64,000 nucleotides of DNA from Smittia aterrima (Eukaryota; Arthropoda; Insecta; Diptera; Chironomidae), in contig CP093831.1 of the NCBI GenBank assembly GCA_033063855.1, forward strand, positions 9,362,001 to 9,426,000, written 5' to 3'. The translations under genes and the position numbers were made by a program. Each line of letters starts with the position of its first letter. Position 1 is the stretch's first letter. Shown in pieces: positions 1 through 11,862 of this stretch. Below the pieces are notes generated by a model that saw nothing but the letters and a program-made list of their open reading frames with translations, was not told where the DNA came from and did no database searches.

Positions 1-1458
1 GAGACAATTTGCAAACTAGGCGAAGGAAGTTTCGGAGAAGTCTTCAAAGTTCGATGCCGGGATGATGGGAAATTTTATGCAATTAAGAAGATGAAGCAAA
101 TCTTTCGCAGTGAGAATCATCGTCGAGAACGACTTGAAGAAGTTAAACGTTACGAGCAATTTTCAAATAATGAATATTGTGTTAAACTATTCAAAGCGTG
201 GGAGCAGGATGATTTGTTGTTTATGCAGACTGAACTGTGCTGGGGAAGTGTGGAGGACTACGTCGAAAAGTTTAAGCAGATTCCAGAGTCGTTCGTGTGG
301 TCGTTCCTTCTTGATATGTTGCTTGTAAGAACTGTTAATCTTTTTATTTGTGCAATCATTTCATTATTTCATTTTTAGGCGCTGAAAAGTCTTCACGATA
401 AGAATCTGATTCATTTAGACATTAAGCTGGACAACATTCTGATTACAAACGAGAACAAATGCAAACTTGCTGACTTTGGTCTTGTGTTCGATCTGACTAA
501 TTCTCCTCGGAGTCGAGCGATTGAAGGCGATTCGAGGTATCTAGCACCTGAACTAATGCAAGGAAGATATTGTCTTGCAAACGACATCTTTAGTCTTGGT
601 ATAACGTTGTTAGAGCTGTCGTGCGGCCTTGAGCTTCCAATGAACGGATCACTGTGGCAAGAACTGCGAACGTCGATTCTACCTGAAGCTGCTTTGTGTT
701 CACTCTCAAAAGATCTTCAAACAATCATCCGATCAATGATGGATCCAGATCCATTGAAGAGACCCACCGTGAAATCCTTGCTCTTTAGCCGGAAGTTGCT
801 TCCATTGCGACTCGAGCGAATATCAAAGAAATGCGTAAGAAACTAGATTTAATCATCAGAATTATGATATTTTAATAAACATCTCTTTCAGGTGGATAAT
901 TTTATCAGCGGATGTCAGTTCATCATATGCTACCTTGTAACCGCTTGTCTTCTTAGTTATGACTTCTTAAAGCTGAAGAAGAAAAAGTTTGAATTATCGA
1001 CGCCTAGTAGTAGATCAATTGAGATCCGAGTTGATGATTATGATGAAAACAGTGACGATGGAGATATCAGACCATCATTGAACACCAGTCGTGTTAGTAA
1101 AATATCGCAAGCCGATGACGATAACAACAATGAGAGCAATGTGACACCAACATTAAACAATTCTATTCCGCGGATAACGCCAGACATTCACATCGCGAAT
1201 TCGACTCCACTAAACCATTACTCTAATCATCCTGACGGTCTTTCAAGCAGAAAGTTCCGAAGGGATTTGACCAAGTTAAAGTAAGTTTCTTGTTTATTGA
1301 ATTTAATTTAATTATTTTTACTAACAAATAATCTTTTCCTCAGCTTTGATACGGTATCACCGTTGATGATTGACAGTCCTCGTAATAAATCAAAAGACCG
1401 AGAAACCTTCATTTGTAAGAAGCTCTGCTTCAAAGACGAGGACCTAGATGAGCTCTAA
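1..1458 (+). CDS. Myt1: Myt1 membrane-associated Cdk1-inhibitory kinase (5' end outside window)
   Basis: Wee1-family kinase that in other animals phosphorylates Thr14/Tyr15 of Cdk1 at ER/Golgi membranes and holds cells in G2. Coding exons by splice site and phase: 1-324, 379-834, 892-1280, 1344-1458 (introns of 54, 57 and 63 bp). The fragment opens in the glycine loop (LGEGSFGEVF) followed by the AIKK lysine. Exon 2 carries the catalytic loop as HLDIKLDN, with HLD in place of HRD as is usual in Wee1/Myt1, then ADFGLVFD and GDSRYLAPELMQG. Exon 3 has a hydrophobic stretch (about 910-957, CQFIICYLVTACLLSY) followed by lysines, fitting the C-terminal membrane anchor that separates Myt1 from Wee1. 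The tail is acidic and Ser/Asn-rich and holds an RRDL motif at 1258-1269. Stop TAA at 1456-1458. The N-terminal regulatory part lies outside the window. Confidence 0.9.
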
Positions 1459-1598
1459 GCAAACGATTTAAAAAAAATTAATTTTTGTGATACGATTTAG
1501 TCGCCTTCGATTGAAAATCCCCGCAAATTATTTCCCATATAAAATAGAATTCTATCTCCCAATGAATGTATCGAAATGGCCTCGTAAAAAAAGTTTTC

Positions 1599-1604
1599 AA
1601 TAAA
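1599..1604 (+). promoter_or_regulatory. Probable Myt1 polyadenylation signal
   Basis: AATAAA about 140 bp after the Myt1 stop and 250 bp before the ppk start. No other candidate is closer to the stop. Confidence 0.45.
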
Positions 1605-1727
1605 ATATTTCCAAGAGAATTTTCTCAAAAGAAACAATAACGTTCGTGACATTGATCCATCTGGTTCCGCAAACATCAAGGGCGTTTAACATGGGTAACG
1701 CGTCGAAAGCATTGCAGTGACACGATG

Positions 1728-1779
1728 AATTGTTTGCTTATGAAAAGAGCAAATTTGCTTTTCGTTTAAGCAAACAATT
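1728..1779. repeat. Nested inverted repeat between Myt1 and ppk
   Basis: Perfect 13-bp arms (AATTGTTTGCTTA at 1728-1740 and its reverse complement at 1767-1779) enclose 26 bp. That spacer contains a second, perfect 12-bp palindrome, AGCAAATTTGCT, at 1748-1759. The element could fold as a hairpin and ends 73 bp upstream of the ppk start codon. It could be a MITE remnant, a regulatory palindrome, or a structured part of the ppk 5' leader. Confidence 0.6.
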
Positions 1780-1852
1780 TCATTCAATAATGAAATTGCA
1801 TTGCTTTTTCATTTCCACAAGGACTGTAAAGGAGACTTGAAGTGTTTTTAAA

Positions 1853-3636
1853 ATGATTCAATCGGCGAGGAATAAAAGTGACAAGGAAAATGGTAGTGAC
1901 AATCTTCAAGATTATTTATTAAGTTCTTCGCTTCATGGTTTGCGATATATTGGAACTGTCGCGTTGTCTGTGTTTGAAAGATTTTTCTTTGGGGTTTCCT
2001 TTCTTATGGTGATGTGTCTCGCAGCCTATTTCATCACGAACCTTTACCAGAAGTGGGAAGAAAATCCTGTAATCGTCTCATTAGATCCCGTGGCAACTGA
2101 CATCAAAGATATTCCATTTCCCGCAGTAACTATTTGCAACATGAACCAAGTTCAGAAAAGTTATGCGAACGCCATAAAAACTCAACAGGAACGATTGATG
2201 TTGGAAAGCGTTTGTAGACAAGATGGACTTAGCAATGAAACGACAAGCAACGGAAAATGGTCTTTTGTCAGAGATTTTTTGATGGACTCTTCGCAGTCTT
2301 GTGAAGAAATGATTGAAATGTGCAAGTTTGGAACAGAGAAATTTACTTGCTCGCTTGTCTTCATGAGCGTTCTAACTGACGAAGGTCTTTGCTGTTCTTT
2401 CAACTTTGTTCATCCTAAACTATTGTTCAAAGGCTTCGATGAGGATGAAAACGTCGATAGCGATCACGACAAAGAAGTTGAATATAAAACGTGGTCTCCT
2501 GAAGGAGGTTACATCAAATCTAATATGGAACCTTATCCTTTTCCAGTTCCAGGAGCAGGTAATCTTAGTTTAATTTGAATCTTAAAGAAATTTTCAATTT
2601 CCTTCGAATAGGATCGAAAATGGGATTGACACTGATTCTGAATGCTGACCTCGCTAACTATTATTGCAGTTCGACTAGCTCTTCAGGGTTCAAAGTTCTT
2701 CTTCATTCACCAATTGAAACTCCGAGAATCTCGAACTTTGGTTTCTCTGTCTCTCCTGGTCTTGAAACAAAAGTCGTCATCACACCGAAGATTTCACAGG
2801 CATCTGAGAACATTCGTGGCATTCCAATCAGTAAGAGAAGATGCATATTTGCAAACGAAGCGAACTTGTCTTATTACAACATTTACTCGAAGAAGAATTG
2901 CGAGATGGAGTGCAGTTCTAAAATACTTGAAGAGACTTGCAATTGCACGCTTTACTATATGCCAATGGATAATCGCGAAAGCGTAATTTGCAACCGGAAG
3001 AAAGCTGAATGTTACGAAAAAGTTCTCTACAACATTGCTTCGACTCGAAACGAAGAGTTTTCGTGCAACTATTGTTTGCCCGCGTGTTTTGAAGTTAATT
3101 ATGGAAGAGAGATATCCACGGCGAGATTAGGCGCGAGGGAATTTATGACAAGCGAGACACTTCCAACTTCTGATCTTGACTTTATTAAAAATAACTTGGC
3201 GATCCTTCACATTTATTTCCTTGACAATTCTTACGTCGGATTCACAAAGAATGAACTTATTGGCTTCACTGAGTTTCTCTCGAGCACTGGAGGACTTCTT
3301 GGATTGTTTATGGGATTCTCAGTGATTTCATTGATTGAAATAATTTACTTTCTATCGCTACGACCTTACTGCGCAAGGAAACGCAACAAAGTTCAAGACG
3401 ACGATGACAAATTCCATCCCAGAAAGTCACAAATATTTAATGGAAACAACTTCGGGAAAACTTATTTAAACGAATATCGATGCGAACAACAACGTGAGAA
3501 AACATTATTCAATGGAAAACTGACGAATGAATTGAGAAAGATGTGGAAGAGTGTCAAGAATGGATGGAAAACATTCCTCGATTTATTTAAAAACGAAAAC
3601 GAGGATCTCCCTCCGCCTTATCCCTTTTATAATTGA
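1853..3636 (+). CDS. Pickpocket-family DEG/ENaC sodium channel subunit
   Basis: Exons 1853-2558 and 2612-3636 (53-bp intron) join in phase to a 576-aa protein, the usual length for insect pickpocket (ppk) subunits. Seen in order: a short cytoplasmic N-terminus; TM1 at about residues 44-66 (FERFFFGVSFLMVMCLAAYF); the post-TM1 motif FPAVTICN; a large cysteine-rich extracellular loop including CSSKILEETCNCTLYYMP and CNYCLPACFEVNY; then FTEFLSSTGGLLGLFMGFS leading into TM2 (about 455-487), with the GxS-type selectivity filter (GFS). The C-terminus ends in a PPPY motif. Members form amiloride-sensitive cation channels in sensory neurons and epithelia. The exact Drosophila orthologue among about 30 paralogues cannot be fixed here; similarity looks closest to ppk28-like proteins. 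ATG 1853 is preceded by TTTTAAA and followed directly by the conserved frame. Confidence 0.92.
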
Positions 3637-4480
3637 ACCTTCTCGCGCTTATCGCTAACTAAACGATTCGCTTTTGCTTCGGCTTCGTCATTTGACATGG
3701 AGATGATTCATTTCCTCAAAGATCGCTCGGAAGAAGAAAGAAACGAGAGAAAATAGAGCAAGAAGCGATCATCTTAACAACAGTGAACATGTAAATCTCG
3801 AGTTCGTTCTTCTTTTATTGTTTTTACGATGTTCTCGTTGTGCTGATGAAATGCGTGAGAAAATTCCTTGTTGTTTTTAGGAATTCACATGTATCGGGAT
3901 TGATGGCTCGAAGCTTGATGTTTGAACTGCAGAGTAATTGAAGGTTCAATACAGAAATGAAGAATCATAACATGCAGCAGGCAACGATGTAAAGTAAAGT
4001 ATCGCCCGGATTTCCAAGTATTGGCTCGAGTTATTATTGGCAACTGAATTTCTTTCGTTCTCATATTCCTCTGTATTAAGTCTCGAAGGGATTTTCAAGG
4101 TAGTTAAAAGCAATTTCAAGACATTAGAACGTATCGCTTTGCGACTCGAAGCTAAAGCCGATTTTCTTGAGATTAATGTCGAGTGAAAGTCGCCGTCCAA
4201 TCTCTTGCGACTCTAATTACATCTCAGTCAACGAAACTGTCGCATTTTATTAATCCACCGAACTTACACGCTCCACGACAAGCATGCGAAGCACTTAACA
4301 CCATTTAAAATGCTCCCGAACTGAAAGTTCATTTGGGTCAGCACAGAATGAGTTTATATGAATTCTCACGATCAAGAACGTTGCGCAATAAAGAGAAGAA
4401 AAAGAAAAGATTTTCCAAAAAGAAAAAGGAAAAAAGAGAAAATTGCAAAAATATTGATAAACACAGATGAAGAACTCTTA

Positions 4481-4556
4481 GAAATTTTGTAGGATTCGAA
4501 CCCAGGACCGAATTCTCTTTGTCATTTAAAAACCTCAAAACCTTTCTTTAAATTTC
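4481..4556 (-). other. tRNA-like segment with perfect B box, probably not a functional tRNA
   Basis: On the reverse strand GGTTCGAATCC (plus 4492-4502) matches the RNA polymerase III B box and T-loop. Seven-base arms GAAATTT/AAATTTC (plus 4550-4556 and 4481-4487) pair to enclose exactly 76 nt. The T stem pairs at 4 of 5 positions. The D arm and anticodon stem do not fold convincingly and no A box is visible. A decayed tRNA, a SINE fragment or chance are all possible. Confidence 0.25.
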
Positions 4557-5630
4557 TCTCTGCATTAGCTTTTGGCTTAAAAGTAAACAAGAATCACTCG
4601 CGGACCAAAACTCTTCCTCTCACTCAACCCGTCAACGCTGATCATTGTTTAACTAAAAGAATTTAAATGAAATCTTTTTTGATGGCTTACAAACACTTTT
4701 TTTCCTTCTCATCTCGCCAGCAATGAACTTTTATGTCTCCAGCAGATCGCGCGCTCAACATTATTCTCATTATCATACTGTCGCTTTTCGCCTTGATAGC
4801 TGCCATCTCGAGCATCATCATGTTCAAAGCGAGAACATCTCGCAAAGACTTCCACATCGCAAAAACACATTCGAGTCAGGGCCACGTGAAGTAAACAGCA
4901 GAAACACTTACTACTGCTGCTTACGACATGCGCTCGCTTGCTCGTTCGCTCGATCATTCGCTCATTCGGGCGCATTATGCAAATTAAGGAAGAAACAAAC
5001 CAAGAACATCATAAATCGCAAACGAGTGCGCGAGAATTATTCTTTTATTGCATTTACGAGCTTGCGATGTTGAGTTGATATGACGCAACATAATTGAGTG
5101 CGCGTTCGCCATAAATATCTCCAATAATTGATGCATTTTTAAATTTGTGTCTACATAACGACTTTAAAATGTAATTTTCGCACGTGAGCTTGCATTCCCT
5201 CGCTTCCCATTCCTTCTCCTCTCACAGCACAAGAAAAAAGAGCGAATGATAGATATCGCGTAAAAGGTAAAGGCGAAGAGGGAATTTCGATTTTGTGTGT
5301 CAGTAAATTTAAAGAATTCTTTATAAGCGCGTACTTATTTGTGTTATCTGATCTGTTTTCTTAAACTTTGTGCCTTCATTTCCTATACGGATCATCGAAG
5401 GAGGGAGAGAGAGACTTGAGTCAGGGATTGGAATTTTATTGAAAGTGTTTCATTCAAGATCTTAGCTTTGCTGATTATAATTTCGAGTCTTTGTCATCTT
5501 TAATTAAAAGTCAAGCTCAAATCCCTGATCCTAAGTGTGCAAAGGGCGAGGGAAACTGCAAAATGCCTCTCTTCCCAATCGGTGGTCGCCTTTGCCGCTT
5601 CGCGTCTCCCTTCGTTCCATTTTCGCTTGA

Positions 5631-6110
5631 TAATTAATGATTCCCATATCTAATTAAACGTATCAACTTAACAAGTGCAACTTATGCCACATAAAAAAGA
5701 AGAGAACGAACGGGGTGGATGAATATAAAGATTTAATGTTATGGTGCTCTTTGTACTCTGCTTCTCGACTGCCAAGTCTGGCCTTTTATTTCACTTTTAA
5801 ACATTAACCAATATATCTCAGTTGCGATATAAACAAATAAGCGAAAAATAAAAAAAAGGGAAAAAGTATGAGAAACGAATAAATAAAAGATGTAAAGAGT
5901 TTTTTTTTTGTTGTTTCTCATATCGCGTCGTCTTTCCCTTCGCTTCTTCCATTCTCATCGACGAGCAGAGAAGAAGATTTTCAGCGGCGATGTGCACAAT
6001 ATTGGACGACGGGGTTATTTGTACTGCGCTCCGCTCCGATCGCTCTTCGCGAAGACGATTCCCGTACTTCTCCGCTTCGCTAATTAATGGTTACAGGAAC
6101 CTAATTAGTG
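5631..6110. promoter_or_regulatory. Two similar paired TAATTA (homeodomain-type) site clusters
   Basis: TAATTAATG at 5631 is followed 20 bp later by TAATTAAA (5651). TAATTAATG at 6081 is followed 21 bp later by TAATTAG (6102). A further CAATTAGTGG lies at 6317-6326. The repeated arrangement suggests a homeodomain-bound enhancer; the function is inferred only. Confidence 0.3.
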
Positions 6111-9100
6111 GAATAAAAATGTGGTTTAAAGTATAATCTCAGCCGTTTTGTGTATATTTTCCAAGAATTTTAATGTTTATTGTAGCGCGCACATTTTTTC
6201 GGGATGTGAGAAAGAAAAGACGAAACGAGAAAGAATCGCAAGGCGGCGGGCGGGTCAAGAGTTGTGACGTAATGAAACTTATGCTGCTTGGCTCGCATGT
6301 AACTCGTTAATGATGTCAATTAGTGGATGCGCATATGAGTTGTCGTTGATCTTTTATCATAAGCGGAGAGTCGTTGGAAATGTAGGTCAAAGTGTTGAAT
6401 CTCATGGCGCAGTTGTCTTGATAAAAATTATGTCTGCTCGAAGGCAATAAAGTTAAGCGCAACTCTGTGCAGTCGGAGATTAGAAACAAAGACAAATAAG
6501 CGGATCTATTGAATTGTTTGTTTATGTTGAATTAAGCAATGCAATTGCTCAATAAATTAACAAAAAGTGTTCAATAGATGTTGCTGCCAAGTCACCGACG
6601 ATCAAACCAAACTGATAAGACCGATTTACTGAGAAAAATCGCGGTCACGGCTGAAGGGTTCCGTTTGATTGAGTGAGATGCCGTCTGACGATCATTGCAA
6701 TGTCGCGTGACGTCGATTGCGAAACATGCCCGAAGGAGACAAAAACAACAACAAACAGACAAAAAGAGCTATCCGATGAAACACTATTTAGCGACCATAA
6801 ATGGAGTCAGTTTAATAAAATATTTCTTCTCATTCGAGAGACATTTGCAAATAATAAAGCACATTATGCATTCATCGGAATTTTATTGGCATAAATTCAA
6901 GCGCTCGCTTTGCATTCTCATTCAAATCCCTTTCGAATGAAGCGAGAGCTTAGAACTTGAACCAGCTTTGACTTAATGAAGAAATAAATCATTTCGGGAG
7001 TTGATAAAAGTGCCATTAAAATATTAACGAGACGAAGAGCCCATTCACCAAAAAAAGAAGAGAAAGGAGAAGACGACTTAAGCTCACAATAAAGCACACA
7101 TCATTAAAACACATCGTAAAAGTCAAAGACGAATAAAAGAAAATCTCTCGTTTTGTTTGAGCTTGTAACAAGAGAGATAAGTGAATCTGTTTTTCTTCTT
7201 TCGAATGTTTTCTTCTCTTTTCTCCCTTTCGCCTCCCGAAGTCTAATTTGAAACATTATAAATGATGATAATTTCTTAATGCTCTGCGGTAGACGATTAG
7301 CAGATTAAAAATATCCGAGAATATCGTGTTGTGGCGTCTTGAATTAGATCGAAACGACTACCCAACACTTTTCGATCGTTGCATGCTTTTGTTGAATTGC
7401 AAAATCGTTTAGCGATTGAAACATTGACGTTATGAGCTGTACTTACTCTCAAAGCAGTAAACGGAGACAACGAAGAATCATTTTTCATCTCTCCTTGCGC
7501 CCATTATGTGCCTGACTGGAAATTCGCATTCAGATTGTGGGAAAATGTGTTATTGACTCGTTACATCGAGAGCTTACAATATTTTTTTATCCAATTGTCG
7601 TTGGTTTTGGTTTTTGGAGACAATGGAAATCGATTAGCATGTTTTGGTGCTTTCTTTCTTCGTCTATTGTGTCTCGATCGCTGACTGTGGGGACTCCTCG
7701 CTGTGACTTAGAAAAAACAATGATCATGTTCTCGAAATCATTGTGAGAGATTTAAGAATTTAATATCAACCGAGCGATGTCTTTTTGTTTTCGCGGCCAA
7801 AATTTATTCAGAACATGTTTGACCAACTGCGAGCGAAGGAGACGCGATAAAAATGCTTCAAATTTCAATAATGTTCAGTCAGTGTCATTGAACCTTGTGA
7901 CTCCCGCCACTAAACACTCCAATTTGCTTTCTTAGCTGTCTAAACATTCGAAGAATAGAAAATTAGAGTAAATCTCGTCTGCGGGGAGTTTCTTAAAACC
8001 ATCGATTACATGTTTGCTCTAATCATTTCCGAACACGTTTCTCTCTCTTTCGGTTGGTTTTAATAATTCACAGAAGACTTTACGGTGATTTTCACGCGCA
8101 TGCTTAGAGTAAAGATTTATTTCTTTTGGATTGAAAGATCAAGACTGTTCATGGAAAAAAGTAAAGTTAGACCATTCAAACTCAAATCTTCAATAGAGAA
8201 CTCACTGAACAACGCCACTGGAGACTTCATTAGAAGAATGAAATAAATTGAGCTCTATTAGATCATTCACGTGTGCAGTCTTTGATTTCTTCGTTTGCTC
8301 TTACGCAAACAGGAAATTTATCAATTTGAACGTGAGCGATAATTATAAAAGTTCACCAGAATAAGCTAGCACGTGTAAGCGATCTAATTCCATTAAAAGT
8401 TTGTTCATTCTATCGAGAAATTGTTCTACAATGTTTCATTGACATTTCTCGTTCGTTCCGGGAGTTCGAGTGGAGAAAAAATAAATTTCGAGAAAAAGGT
8501 TTCGCCTTGGTCGAGCGCCACTTGATGCAATATCGTCGATAGCACATCGAACACATCAGATAACAGCTCGGAAGAACAGCACATACGCAAAGAACAATTA
8601 AAAAACGGACGAGAGGCGAAGGAGACACGTCGAGAGAGAACAGAAAACAAAACACAAAGCAAAAGCATCATCCAGAGATTGATAAAGAGCGACGGTCGTT
8701 TGGAATCTGGGTTGACGGTATGGTTCGGTGTAAGATGAAGAATTCAGCGAAATTATGTAGCAGAGCGGAGAGCTTACGAACTCCGTCGTTAAATTGAGAA
8801 ATACTGGCAGAGAATTCAATTTAAACATTTTGTTAGCTTTTTTTTTCGCGTTCGATACGAGGGAGCTTCAGCAGAAAATGTAAGAAAAATAATTGGCATC
8901 ATCGATTGTAACATGGAAGATATCGTCAAATGTGTTTCTCTCTCTTCCCTCGTTGCAGTTTTCGTTCTGATTTCTTTCTTTCTCCTCGCGACGACACTGA
9001 CTGAAGTTGTCACAGAACGGAGAGAAATTTAATAAGGACGTCAAGCCGCAATCTTTTTTGACAGATTTCGCCTTCGAGCGCAATAGTTATTTTATTGTTT

Positions 9101-11862
9101 CTTCACTACTCTTTGTGTCGTCGACAGCCTGAGAGATCTACCGAGCGCGTCCTAAAGTGACGATAATTGAGGACTTTGATTGATGTGTGAATTTCGCTTG
9201 GCGCCATCTCAAACTCACATTGTCCATCAAATGTTTCGCCTCTTTCTCCTCTCTACTCTCGGGGTCGGGTCAGAAGATCGAAGACTCTACCGGCTTTAAA
9301 TGAGAAAAATATTTTTCTTACTTTTTCGGGGCAAAAGGGAAAAGAATGCGAAATGACATGGGAGGTAGAACGAGAATCAATTAAAGGAACGAGAATCATC
9401 CGCGATATTTCTTCAATTAAAGTATTAAATTATAATAATATCAAACAAGCCAACGATGATGTGGAATATAAACAGAACAGTTGATGACGAATGCTCGGGC
9501 AATGAGCTCGCTCAATTTAAATTCCCTCACAATCAATAATTTCTTCAAATGAAAATCCCAAAGTCGAAAATCAATCAATTCCAGACTCGATGATCTTTTC
9601 TTTCTTTTCTTTTACTCAATCGCTCGCTTCTCAGTCGAAGAAAAACGGCGAATGCGAGATCTCATCGGATTTTCTTTTCTTCAAATATTTGAATACTTCG
9701 AGTGATTCTTATTGTTGCTTTCGATTCTAACTTGTTAAAGTCGCTCGACGATTATGAGCCCCAAGAATTTAATGTAATTTGATAATCTCGACGATTGAGC
9801 TTAGCATCATGGGAAGACTCACTCTATCTCCCAAATTGGATTAAACAGACCATCGACAATGAGTAATGACAAAATTGTTATTTTCTCATTCGATTTCTGT
9901 CAAGATTTCAGGTTGTCGGAGCTTTAAAAGTTTTATTTTTTTTTTCGGTAAAACTGTTTCATTGTATCTTTCACCTGAATCCCGCGATGATGAGACGAGA
10001 GCGACGGCTTTTTCTGTTTGTTTAAACGATCCATTGCCGGGTCATGACGGTAGATCTGAGTCGATAGCTTTGATTAATGTTATAAATAGCTTGATCAGTG
10101 ATTCATCGTGGCGAAGCTTGTCAAAATCCACTTTCCCATAAGCTGCGATTACTTCAACATCGTTGACGTGGATTCATCATCACTGGATTTGGCAAAAGTG
10201 AAAAAGAATTCTTACGCGAAACCTCAATTAATAACTTAATTAAACGTTGTCGATTACTTTTCTTGGTTGATTGAAACATCAAATCAAAAGAGATTTTACC
10301 ATGCTTGCGCAAAAGTTGTTAGACAACTGATGATCCCAAACGAGAGTATTGAGGTAACTCACACTGGCTGTGAAACAAATACTTTTGTTCTCTTCAACAT
10401 TCTTAAAGATTTAACACAAAAGCAAACTTCGAGATGCCCAACCTCCAGATTCTTTCACATGAGATCAGCGCACCAAGTGGCGAAGAATAAAAGAAGTTTC
10501 GTTAAAAAATTTCAACAGAAGACTTCAATGAAAGCTCAAGAAACGAACCTCTTCACTCGATCCAGCGCTTCAAACGGCGAAATAAAACTGAAAGCAAATT
10601 ATTTTCAGAATTTATTTATCGAATGAATTAGATTATGAAGATATTGAAGTTTATAATTTTAATTTTATTTTATTTCTTTACAAAATAAAGAAATCAAAGC
10701 TTGTTCTACAGCTAATTTTAATTAATTCATCACTGATCAATTAAAATTTAAATTCAATGAAAGCTTTTTTAACGAAACGCGGATTAGTTTTTTCGATCAT
10801 CGTCGGATGCCGTAACAATCTTCAGGTAAAAAAAATCTTGAACACTGGAGCGTTGAGTCGTTCAAAGAGTTTCGTCGTCTGAACTTTCATTGAAATCTTT
10901 TATTTGAAATTCAAAGCTTTCAACTGTAAAATCAAGCAAATCGAAGAAGCCAAGTTATTCTGAAATAAAAAGTCAGTCAATCGAGCAAGTGAAATCGATG
11001 AATATTTTGTTTTACAATATTTTTATTTGTTATCAAAATTTTCGCCATCCTCGAATCAAAGTTTTTCGTACAAAGTTTCAACTAAATTCTTTTCAATATC
11101 TATTTTTTCGTTTATTGAATGTATCTCGACATCTCGCATTCTTATAAGCATTTCACTTCATTATATTATAAAATAAATATTTACATTAATTATTTTTTAC
11201 TTTTTTTTTCTGATCAAAAATAAGGAAAGAAGAATTATGAGCTTGAATATAAAAGTAAAATCCCTGGAGAATTAAAATTAAATTTATCAATCTGTTCAAG
11301 GACTTGAAATGCAGGGACGAACCGTCGTCAGATCAATAGATTCAATTTCTTTCTAACTTCCTCCTCTCGAAGTCACAGACAATCTTAAATATCATTTCAA
11401 TCACGAATGATAAGAAAAATCGTTGGACAAAATTTTCAAGGTCCAAAAAATGTTTGATTCGTTGCTGCTAAGATAATTTATAAAATTTACCGCTATTCGA
11501 TATGAATTTCGCTTGAGCTTTCTCATCTTTCGCTCGTGAAAGAGGCTTCGCAAAAATAATAAATAGAAATAAATAAGATGAAAGTCCGTTCGTTTATCGA
11601 TGAGATTCGTTATGATTGATTAATGTCGCTATGGTTGTTTTAAAGAGTTAGGAAGGCGTGAGAAGTAATAAATAGAAATAAATATAAGCGGATTGGATGA
11701 TGCGATGTGCTTAAGTTAAAAGGAAAATATTTTCGTTGGAAAACCGTTTTGGAGAAAAATGAAAATTGTAAAATTCGTTTTGGTTTTCGACTCGATTTCT
11801 ATTCTGAGCTCTTTCGTCCTAACTTTTATGTCGAACTAATCAATGGTTGTAAAAGCGTCAGC

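Larger units (their letters stand above)
3637..11862. other. Non-coding stretch between ppk and the ZP gene
   Basis: I see no supported protein gene here; open frames lack family motifs. It holds the ppk 3' UTR (AATAAA at 4387-4392 is a candidate signal) and, at its right end, the ZP-gene 3' UTR (reverse-strand AATAAA candidates at 11111-11116 and 11022-11027). Other contents are a purine-rich run at about 4391-4446, a tRNA-like 76-bp segment (4481-4556), a degenerate CTCGNTTCG-type run (4931-4968), a GC-richer patch at about 5940-6070 with a 12-bp palindrome TCTTCGCGAAGA (6044-6055), paired TAATTA sites (5631-6110), and a CRE-like TGACGTAA near 6264. Confidence 0.6.

Noticed and set aside
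4391..4446. Purine-rich tract downstream of ppk
   Set aside because: Simple A/G low-complexity with no repeat unit; no evidence of function.
10267..10626. 119-codon forward open frame
   Set aside because: Begins with TTG and shows no known motif or codon pattern; surrounding DNA is non-coding.
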